A stretch of 9,695 nucleotides of DNA from NCBI GenBank assembly GCA_002428385.1, contig DIWB01000059.1, positions 1-9,695 of the forward strand, written 5' to 3'. The notes beneath the pieces were generated by a model. That model was not told the origin of the DNA. It saw only the letters and a list, made by a program, of their open reading frames with translations, and made no database searches. Both the position numbers and the translations under genes were made by a program. Position 1 is the first letter of the stretch. Every line of letters begins with the position of its first letter. The DNA is from Bacteroidales bacterium UBA6117 (GTDB lineage Bacteria; Bacteroidota; Bacteroidia; Bacteroidales; VadinHA17). Below, in pieces: positions 1 to 7,300 of the stretch.

Positions 1-18
1 TAAAACCGGCCCAACTGT

Positions 19-1104
19 TCAAACTTTTTCGTATTTCTGGTTTCTTCTTACCGGAATAAATCCTGCTTCTTTTATTATCAACTGGATCTCTTCCGCATTG
101 AAACGGTTGTGAGATCCTGCAGAGCTTACCACATTCTCTTCTATCATAATCGACCCCAGGTCGTTTGCCCCGGCATGGAGCGAAAGAACGGCAACCTCTT
201 TTCCGACAGTCAGTAGTGATGACTGGAGGTTGGTTATATTGTTGAGCATTATCCTGCTGACGGAAATCAGCCTGATGTAATCGGGAGCATTGTAGCTGCT
301 TTTTATGCCATGCCTCTTTGCAAGGAGGGTCCCCTCATCCTGAAAAGGCCATGGGATGAAGGCTATGAATCCCCAGGTTCCTGCCGGACGTTCTTCCTGA
401 AGTTCCCTCAGCTTTACCAGGTGTTCAATCCTTTCGGTTACGGTTTCAATATGGCCGTACATCATTGTTGCGGAGGTGGGAAGATTCATCCTGTGGGCCT
501 CGCGCATCACACCGAGCCATTCGGATGCTGTTGCCTTGGCCGGTGATACTGTTTTCCTGACCCTGTCGGACAGGATTTCCGCTCCAGCCCCGGGAAGCGA
601 GTCGAGACCTGCCTCTACAAGTTTTTGCAGTACAGCGGAATAAGGGAGCTGTTCCTTGCGCGAAAGATAAGCCACTTCAGGAGGCCCCAGGGCATGGAGT
701 TTGAGCGCAGGATACATTTCCTTCAGATTCCTGAACAGGGTTGTGTAAAATTCAAGTCCCAGATCGGGATTCATACCTCCCTGCAGTAGTATCTGGTCGC
801 CTCCGAGTGAAAAAAGCTCATCAATCTTTGTCCTGTATTCTTCAATCGTTGTTACATAGGCATCAGCATCATCCTTGCGGCGGCAGAAATTGCAGAATTT
901 GCAATGGGAGAAACAGATATTTGTGATATTGATGTTCCTGTCGATGATCCAGCCGGCAAAGTTCCCCGGGACGTGGGCCTGCCTGAGAGTATCTCCTATA
1001 TAGATCAACTCTTCCGCGGGGGCATTGTGATAAAGAAAAGTCCCCTCCTCGACAGAAAGAGGCATCAGATCAAGAGCCTTTTTATACAGGTAGTCAAGTT
1101 CCAT
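19..1104 (-). CDS. mqnC: Cyclic dehypoxanthine futalosine synthase (radical SAM, menaquinone synthesis)
   Basis: This cytoplasmic radical SAM enzyme would cyclise dehypoxanthine futalosine in the futalosine route to menaquinone. The 361-residue length suits the family. The [4Fe-4S] cluster motif CX3CX2C lies at residues 64-71 (C64, C68, C71), after the NITN lead-in. Other family-like segments are LLQGGMNPDLG (107-116), PGAGAEIL (171-178) and MYGHIET (215-221). The QGGxNPDL form and the PGxGAEIL block favour MqnC over the related MqnE and CofH, where a GGxHPxL form is usual; this assignment rests on recalled family patterns. A fourth cysteine, C74, follows the cluster motif. The ATG complement is at 1102-1104 and the TGA complement at 19-21. 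No Shine-Dalgarno site is visible, which is normal for Bacteroidota. The gene is divergent from the aminopeptidase gene and has its own candidate promoter in the gap. No other mqn gene lies in the window. Confidence 0.88.
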   Translation of the reverse strand: MELDYLYKKALDLMPLSVEEGTFLYHNAPAEELIYIGDTLRQAHVPGNFAGWIIDRNINITNICFSHCKFCNFCRRKDDADAYVTTIEEYRTKIDELFSLGGDQILLQGGMNPDLGLEFYTTLFRNLKEMYPALKLHALGPPEVAYLSRKEQLPYSAVLQKLVEAGLDSLPGAGAEILSDRVRKTVSPAKATASEWLGVMREAHRMNLPTSATMMYGHIETVTERIEHLVKLRELQEERPAGTWGFIAFIPWPFQDEGTLLAKRHGIKSSYNAPDYIRLISVSRIMLNNITNLQSSLLTVGKEVAVLSLHAGANDLGSIMIEENVVSSAGSHNRFNAEEIQLIIKEAGFIPVRRNQKYEKV

Positions 1105-1211
1105 TTTATCCGGCTTAAATGATAAGTATCCTGCAGTGCGACAAAGGTAACTCTTTGGAAAATATGCAATGAATAATTTGATTAACTTTACTGCTTCAAA
1201 AATTTCCGGTT
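1105..1211. other. Divergent intergenic region
   Basis: This AT-rich gap separates mqnC from the rightward aminopeptidase-pdxA-ruvA-sprA block. It must hold the promoter for mqnC and probably the main promoter for the rightward block. The mqnC side has a convincing TAnnTTTG match. On the rightward side the best match is TAACTTTA (1183-1190), one base off consensus, with a TTTG (1154-1157) at an overlong 25-base spacing, so I do not annotate it as a promoter. I see no small reading frame, RNA gene or strong hairpin here. Confidence 0.7.
1142..1169 (-). promoter_or_regulatory. Candidate Bacteroidota-type promoter for mqnC
   Basis: Read on the minus strand, TACCTTTG (plus-strand CAAAGGTA, 1142-1149) matches the Bacteroidota -7 consensus TAnnTTTG at every fixed position. 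A TTG (plus-strand CAA, 1167-1169) lies 17 bases upstream of it, in the range expected for the -33 element. Transcription would begin around 1135, giving a leader of about 30 bases before the mqnC ATG. This is a pattern match in a 107-base gap, and no start-site data are available. Confidence 0.5.
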
Positions 1212-2675
1212 ATGCCGAACTTACCCGAATTACAAAAAATTTCACAAATATCTCCCGATCAGTCGGTTATTTGCATTACAGGCGAATACGGGCTCCCGGA
1301 GTGGCTTAAACTTTCATCACCGGAGAAGGAGTATGCTCTCAGACAGCTTCAGGCTAATGAGGAGTATGTTGTGATCAATTCATACTTCAAGATTACCTGC
1401 ATAGTCAGGGTAAAGGATAATCTCCCTGAGTACAGGCAGAAGGAAGAACTGAGGAAAACGGCTTACAATCTCAGAAAGATAATAAAGTCCAATAACCATT
1501 CAGAGCTTGTAATTGCCCCGCACATGGCATTCAGCGGAGCTGTCGGTGCTTTCACGGAAGGCCTGCTGCTAAGCTTTTATTCATTCGACAAGTACAAAAC
1601 CGTCGTGGACGACAGGGAGAAAACGAATTATCCTTCAAAGCTTTTGCTTTATGAAGGTCCGGATGATGAAGAGTTTAAGTGGCTTGTTAATCTGACCGAA
1701 TCAGTCTGGCTCATCCGCGATCTAATCAATGAGCCGGTAAGCCATCTGAATGCACCTGCACTCGCGGAGGAAATCAAAAAGGCAGGGGAAGAGTCGGGAT
1801 TCACTGTTGAGGTTCTTAACCGGGGCAGGATTGAGGCCCTGAAAATGGGTGGACTTCTGGCAGTTAACAGGGGAAGCGTTGATCCGCCGGTTTTCTGTAT
1901 ACTTGAATGGAAGCCGGAGAAGGCGCTAAATAAAAAACCTGTAGTACTGGTGGGCAAGGGAGTCGTTTATGACACGGGCGGACTGAATATCAAGCCGGGC
2001 GACTATATGGAAAACATGAAGGGCGACATGGCCGGTGCAGCCGCAGTAACAGGTGCAATTCGCACCATTGCCAAAGCAGGTCTTCCGATTCATGTTGTAG
2101 GACTCGTACCTGCGACCGACAACCGGCCGGGAGGCAATGCCTATACCCAGGGCGAGATCATTACAATGTATAACAAGATGACTGTTGAGGTAGGTAATAC
2201 CGATGCCGAGGGAAGGCTTATCCTGGCAGATGCAATCAGCTATGCTTCAAAATACAGGCCTGAACTGATAATTGATGTGGCAACACTTACAGGTGCGGCA
2301 GCAATGGCATTTGGCATACAGGGTGTTGCAGTGATGGGCAATGCCGACAGGAAATATTTCAGGATGCTGGAGGAGTGCGGCAATGAGGTATTTGAGAGAA
2401 TCGCTGAAATGCCTTTCTGGGAAGAATACGGAGAACTTATCAAATCGGATATAGCTGATGTCAGGAATATCGGAGGCAGGGAAGCAGGTGCGATCACAGC
2501 AGGAAAATTCCTGGAACGCTTTGCCGAGTATCCGCTTATTCATCTGGATATTGCCGGCCCCGGAATGCTTAAGAAGGATGACTATTACAGGCTTAAGGAA
2601 GGCCCGGGAACGGGTGCCAGGCTGCTTTCTGAATTCCTCAGAAGATTTGCCGGCAGTTTATTAAAAAAGAACTAA
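1212..2675 (+). CDS. pepA: Leucyl aminopeptidase, peptidase family M17
   Basis: This is a dizinc aminopeptidase of the M17 family, expected to form a cytoplasmic hexamer and remove N-terminal residues from peptides. The 487-residue length is typical. The C-terminal catalytic domain holds the full active-site set with the same spacing as E. coli PepA: K249 and D254 in VGKGVVYDTGG, K261, D272 in MKGDM, and D331, E333 and R335 in the signature NTDAEGR (329-335). The N-terminal part (about 1-165) is divergent, as is usual, and would be the regulatory macro-like domain. The chosen ATG at 1212 is the first in frame and has no Shine-Dalgarno site upstream. The gene opens a compact rightward block; pdxA follows after 6 bases. 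The family is certain from the catalytic residues. The substrate preference, and the DNA-binding side role known for E. coli PepA, cannot be inferred here. Confidence 0.95.
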   Translation: MPNLPELQKISQISPDQSVICITGEYGLPEWLKLSSPEKEYALRQLQANEEYVVINSYFKITCIVRVKDNLPEYRQKEELRKTAYNLRKIIKSNNHSELVIAPHMAFSGAVGAFTEGLLLSFYSFDKYKTVVDDREKTNYPSKLLLYEGPDDEEFKWLVNLTESVWLIRDLINEPVSHLNAPALAEEIKKAGEESGFTVEVLNRGRIEALKMGGLLAVNRGSVDPPVFCILEWKPEKALNKKPVVLVGKGVVYDTGGLNIKPGDYMENMKGDMAGAAAVTGAIRTIAKAGLPIHVVGLVPATDNRPGGNAYTQGEIITMYNKMTVEVGNTDAEGRLILADAISYASKYRPELIIDVATLTGAAAMAFGIQGVAVMGNADRKYFRMLEECGNEVFERIAEMPFWEEYGELIKSDIADVRNIGGREAGAITAGKFLERFAEYPLIHLDIAGPGMLKKDDYYRLKEGPGTGARLLSEFLRRFAGSLLKKN

Positions 2676-2681
2676 GGATAA

Positions 2682-3788
2682 ATGGACAGGAAAAAGATAG
2701 TTGCCGGGATATCCCAGGGGGATATCAATGGCATAGGATATGAAGTCATAATGAAGACTCTTATGGATGCCGAGATCAATGATAGCTGCATTCCGGTGAT
2801 CTACGGTTCTCCCAAGGTGGCGGCATATCACCGTAAGGCCTTGAATATTAACAATTTCAGTTTCAATAATATCAGATCGGCAGAGGAGGCAAACAGCCAG
2901 AAGGCAAATCTTATAAACTGCCTCGACGACAATGTGAGGGTTGAGCTTGGAAAATCGACCCCTCAGGGCGGCGAGGCTGCGTTTGCATCGCTCGAGAGAG
3001 CTGTAACCGATCTCAGGAGCGGGAAGCTGGATGTGCTTGTGACGGCTCCCATCGACAAGAACAACATTCAGTCGGACAATTTCCGTTTCAGCGGTCATAC
3101 CGAATACCTGATGGAGAAGGCCGGAGTTAAGGATGTGCTAATGTTCATGGTTAGCGAGAGCCTGAAGATAGGCGTCGCAACCGGTCATGTTCCGCTCAGG
3201 GAAGTGCCCGATATGATCACTGTTGATCTTTTGTTGAGGAAGATCAGGCTGATGAATCAGTCGCTTATCCTCGATTTCGGGATCAGCAAGCCAAGAATTG
3301 CGGTTCTTGGACTTAACCCTCATGCAGGCGACAACTCCCTTCTGGGTAAGGAAGAGACAGAAATAATAACGCCGGCCATACAGCAGGCAACCAAAGAAAA
3401 TATCCTAGCTTTCGGCCCTTTCCCCGCCGACGGATTTTTCGGGGCAGGCTCATTTTCCAGGTTCGACGGGATTCTTGCAATGTACCACGACCAGGGGCTT
3501 GCCCCTTTCAAGGCACTGTCGTTCGACACCGGTGTCAATTTCACTGCCGGCCTGCCTTTTGTCAGGACCTCTCCCGGTCACGGCACGGCATTCCAGATAG
3601 CAGGCAAGGGGGAAGCCTCTGAAAGCTCGTTCCGCCATGCATTGTTCCTTGCATGCGATATCTTCAGGAACCGGCAGCTCTATGCAGAGATATCCCGTAA
3701 TCCTCTGAAACATCAGGAAATAGATTTTCATGCCGACAGGGTTGACGAACTTCCTCCGGAAATACCAAACTCCGATCCGCACTTATGA
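2682..3788 (+). CDS. pdxA: 4-hydroxythreonine-4-phosphate dehydrogenase
   Basis: PdxA oxidises 4-phosphohydroxy-L-threonine with NAD, and the product is combined with deoxyxylulose phosphate by PdxJ in the DXP-dependent route to pyridoxal phosphate. Its three metal-binding histidines are present at H169 (TGHVPL), H214 (LNPHAG) and H269 (MYHDQG), each exactly three residues later than in E. coli PdxA. The substrate-contacting pair H139-T140 sits in SGHTEYL, and the conserved block RTSPGHGTA (295-303) follows. At 368 residues it is longer than the E. coli enzyme (about 329), with an extended segment near residues 60-90 and a C-terminal tail. The usual GDPAGIGPE motif near the N-terminus reads GDINGIGYE (13-21), possibly a phylum variant. 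The ATG at 2682 lies 6 bases after the aminopeptidase stop; an AAGGA (2674-2678) overlaps that stop but sits only 3 bases from the ATG, closer than usual. The gene overlaps ruvA by four bases. Confidence 0.94.
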   Translation: MDRKKIVAGISQGDINGIGYEVIMKTLMDAEINDSCIPVIYGSPKVAAYHRKALNINNFSFNNIRSAEEANSQKANLINCLDDNVRVELGKSTPQGGEAAFASLERAVTDLRSGKLDVLVTAPIDKNNIQSDNFRFSGHTEYLMEKAGVKDVLMFMVSESLKIGVATGHVPLREVPDMITVDLLLRKIRLMNQSLILDFGISKPRIAVLGLNPHAGDNSLLGKEETEIITPAIQQATKENILAFGPFPADGFFGAGSFSRFDGILAMYHDQGLAPFKALSFDTGVNFTAGLPFVRTSPGHGTAFQIAGKGEASESSFRHALFLACDIFRNRQLYAEISRNPLKHQEIDFHADRVDELPPEIPNSDPHL

Positions 3789-4366
3789 TAGATTACATTA
3801 CCGGCCGGATAGCAGAGCTGACTCCTGCATTTGTTATTGTTGACAACGGGGGAATAGGCTATTTTGCCAGTATATCGCTTTCAACATATTCCCGTCTTGA
3901 AGGGAAGACCGAATGCAGATTGCTGGTCCATGAAGTGATAAGGGAGGACAGTCATCAGCTTTTTGGTTTTTCGGACAAGGACGAAAGAGAGATGTTCAGG
4001 CTTCTTATCACCGTATCGGGGGTGGGAGCCAACACTGCACGAATGATGCTTTCCTCGCTCACACACGACGAGCTTGAAAAGGCAATTTTAGGTTCAGATG
4101 TCAATACCCTGAAGGGAATAAAGGGGATAGGACTGAAGACTGCACAAAGGATAATTGTAGATCTGAAAGACAAGATCGGAAAACACACCGGAACAGGTGA
4201 AATATTTGCATTTACAGACAATACCAGACGTGAAGAAGCGTTATCAGCATTGGTGATGCTTGGGTTTGGCAAAAGCGCTGTCTTGAAGGCACTCGACGGG
4301 ATCATCAGGCAAGAGAAAAACCTGACAGTTGAGGACCTGATAAAGAGAGCTCTTAAGAGCCTGTAA
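3785..4366 (+). CDS. ruvA: Holliday junction branch migration protein RuvA
   Basis: RuvA binds four-way DNA junctions as a tetramer and loads the RuvB motor for branch migration, with RuvC cutting the junction. The 193-residue length is normal. Domain I (about 1-62) is the OB fold starting MIDYITGRI and ending near HQLFGF; the acidic pin residues E54 and D55 lie in REDSHQ. Domain II carries two helix-hairpin-helix motifs, around ITVSGVGANTA (75-85) and LKGIKGIGLKTAQRI (109-123). Domain III (about 147-193) is the small helical RuvB-contacting domain, with ALSALVMLGF typical of the family. The start ATG at 3785 overlaps the pdxA stop as ATGA, and no Shine-Dalgarno site precedes it, so translational coupling to pdxA is likely. 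The sprA frame begins about 20 bases beyond the stop. ruvB and ruvC are not in the window. Confidence 0.96.
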   Translation: MIDYITGRIAELTPAFVIVDNGGIGYFASISLSTYSRLEGKTECRLLVHEVIREDSHQLFGFSDKDEREMFRLLITVSGVGANTARMMLSSLTHDELEKAILGSDVNTLKGIKGIGLKTAQRIIVDLKDKIGKHTGTGEIFAFTDNTRREEALSALVMLGFGKSAVLKALDGIIRQEKNLTVEDLIKRALKSL

Positions 4367-4385
4367 ATAAGAATATTTTTTTCAT

Positions 4386-7300
4386 TTGGGATCAGGGATA
4401 TCATATAAAAATCTGCTGAAATTCATATATTTTGCATTATTTGCTTCTTTGATCCTTATATCAAATGAAGTAAATAGTCAGATACCGGTTACGGCAGCCG
4501 CTCCCGACACCACAGTCAGATCTCCGCTCAGGCTTAAGGACGTTTCAGGAAATCCCTACGAGCAGTCGTTCAGAACCCCTCTCTTTCTCAATAATCCATC
4601 GAATATCACTACAGGTGCCGTCTATGATCCCGACAAAAACGAATACATGATCTTCCAGAAGGTCGGATCGTTTGATTACAGGAATCCCGTTTACATGTCG
4701 CCTGAAGAGTATCGCAAGTATCAGTTTAATAAGGAGATGAGAGAGTACTGGGAAGCCAGGGTTGCAGGAGAAACCTCAGGGTTCAAATCAGGCCTCATCC
4801 CCCAGATCGAAATAGGAGGCGCAACATTCGACAAGGTTTTCGGGAGCAATGTGATAAACATAGTTCCCCAGGGATCGGCTGAGCTTGTATTCGGGATAAA
4901 CATTTCAAGGACACAAAACCCGACTCTTTCAGAGAAACTGAGAACCATTCCGACCTTCGACTTCAAGGAGAAGATCCAGATGAATGTCACCGGTACTATC
5001 GGCGACAAGATGGAGCTGGGGGTCAATTACAACACCGATGCCATGTTTGAGTTTGAGAACCGCACAAAGCTGCAGTACTCGGGCAAGGAGGATGAGATAC
5101 TGAAAAAGATTGAGGTGGGCGATGTGACCCTGCCTCTTCCCGGGACCCTGATCACCGGAAGCTACAGCCTTTTCGGGCTGAAGACCGAGATGCAGTTCGG
5201 GAAACTGAACATGACAACGGTTCTGTCGCAGCAGAAAGGAGAGACATCAACCATCTCTGTTAAGGGAGGAGCCCAGCTGAGTGAGTTTGAGATATATGCC
5301 GACGACTATGAAGCCAACAGGCACTTCTTTCTTGCACATCATTTCAGGGACTTTTTCGATGAGTCTCTGAAGAACCTGCCTGCAGTAAGCTCTGGATTGA
5401 ATATCACCCGTATTGAAGTCTGGGTCACAAATAAGACCAGCAGTTACGAGGAGACAAGGAACATTGTTGCCTTCTCTGACCTTGCGGAGAACAGCAGTCA
5501 CGTCTACAATAACGTACCGGAGTTTCAGGCTTCTCCCGGGGCTTCCCGGTTTCCCGACAATGCTGCCAACCAGCTTTACAGCCAGCTTCAGACCAACTAC
5601 GCCGGCATGAGGGATGTCGACCAGGTCACCACGGTCTTTGCCTCTCTCTATCCGGGGTTCCAGATAGGCCGCGACTTTGAAAAAATTGAGAATGCAAGGA
5701 AACTGAATGAAAGGGAGTACACCCTGAATCCGATGCTCGGTTATATTTCGCTTAACACCGCCCTGAACACCGATGAGGTGCTTGCCGTAGCCTACGAGTA
5801 CACCCTTAACGGGCAGGTCTTCAAGGTGGGCGAGTTTTCGACCGATGGTATCACGGCTCCGCAGGCTCTTGCTCTCAAACTCCTCAAGGGGACGACGCTT
5901 AGTCCGAAATACCCTACATGGGACCTGATGATGAAGAACATTTACGCGCTTGGTTCCGGCAGGCTCGAGAGCGGTGATTTCCAGCTTAATATTCTTTATG
6001 AGGATGACAAGACAGGGAATGCCATCAATTATCTCCCGGAGGGAAGGATAGCGAATACAATACTTCTTCAGGTGCTTGGCCTTGATAATCTGAACAGCCA
6101 GCAGGACCGTCAGCCTGACGGTTATTTTGACTTCATCGACGGGGTTACAATCAATGTAAGCCGCGGGAAGATAATTTTCCCGGTTAACGAACCTTTCGGA
6201 AGTTACCTGAAGGAGAAGATAGGAAATAACCAGATAGCTGAAAAGTATGTTTTCCAGGAGCTTTACGATTCGACCCAGACGATAGCCCGGCAAATGGCGG
6301 AAAGAAACAAGTTCAAGATGACCGGCCAGTATTCCTCAGAATCGGGTTCAGAGATCAGGCTCAATGCCACAAACATACCAGCGGGTTCCATAATAGTTAC
6401 GGCAGGCGGTGTGACTCTCACCGAGAACACCGATTACACAGTCGATTACAACATGGGGGTGGTGACTATAATCAATTCGGCTCTTATCGAATCGCAGACA
6501 CCCATTCAGGTTTCGCTCGAAAGCAACCAGTTCTTCGGGTTCCAGACCAAAACGCTGGTTGGGACCCATCTCGATTACAGGTTCTCGGATAATTTTAACG
6601 TAGGTGCAACATTGTTGCATCTGAATGAGAGACCATATACCCAGAAAGTAAATTTCGGCGAGGAACCGATCTCCAACACCATCTGGGGACTGAATACTTC
6701 ATACAGGGGGCAGTCGCAGTTTCTTACCAAACTTATCGACAGGATCCCCCTCCTTGAAACCAAAGCACCATCAAGTATTTCTTTCAACGGGGAATTCGCA
6801 GAGCTGATTCCTGGCCATTCACGCGCAATCTCAAATGCAGGCAACTCCTATATTGATGATTTTGAGTCGAGTGAGATCCCGCTCGACCTTAAGTCATTCA
6901 ATGCCTGGTCAATTTCAAGCATCCCGCAAGGCCAGGATCAGCTGTTCCCCGAAGCTTCCCTGAATAACAATCCGGCCAGCGGAAACAACAGGGCGAAGAT
7001 CTCATGGTATGTGATCGACCCCTTATTTCTGAGAAACGGTTCCTCCACACCCGGACACATAAAACAGGATCCTTCCACACAATCGAGCCATTTTGTGAGG
7101 GAGATTTACGAAAACGAAATTTTCCCCAACAGGGAAAGCACCAGCGGAATACCCACCACAATTTCGGTTCTTAACGTGGCATATTATCCGGGAGAAAAGG
7201 GTCCGTATAACTATGATACCGATCCGGGTTCATACTCCGGCGGAATGAATGCCTCAGGATTGCTCAACAATCCCCAGTCGCGATGGGGGGGCATGATGAG

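Noticed and set aside
310..1122. Several plus-strand frames of 61-78 codons opposite mqnC
   Set aside because: They are antisense to a gene with an intact catalytic motif, have cysteine- and histidine-rich compositions typical of shadow frames, and lack a start context or recognisable domain.
1154..1190. Possible rightward promoter: TTTG (1154-1157) and TAACTTTA (1183-1190)
   Set aside because: The -7 element misses the final G of TAnnTTTG, and the 25-base spacing is longer than expected. A promoter is likely in this gap, but this match does not locate it.
4349..4382. Perfect 12-base palindrome GCTCTTAAGAGC near the ruvA stop, followed by a run of T at 4376-4382, resembling a terminator
   Set aside because: With a TTAA loop the stem is only 4 pairs, and the T run starts 15 bases beyond it. 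The palindrome lies within the last ruvA codons. It is too weak to call a terminator.
4381..4388. TTCATTTG just before sprA as a -7 element
   Set aside because: It lacks the A of TAnnTTTG and has no TTG at suitable distance upstream; transcription would start after the preferred TTG start codon.
5247..6293. A 348-codon open frame on the minus strand inside sprA
   Set aside because: It is exactly codon-aligned antisense to sprA, so it stays open only because sprA uses no TTA, CTA or TCA codons in this stretch. The sense frame shows clear SprA motifs throughout, and the antisense product resembles no family I recognise.
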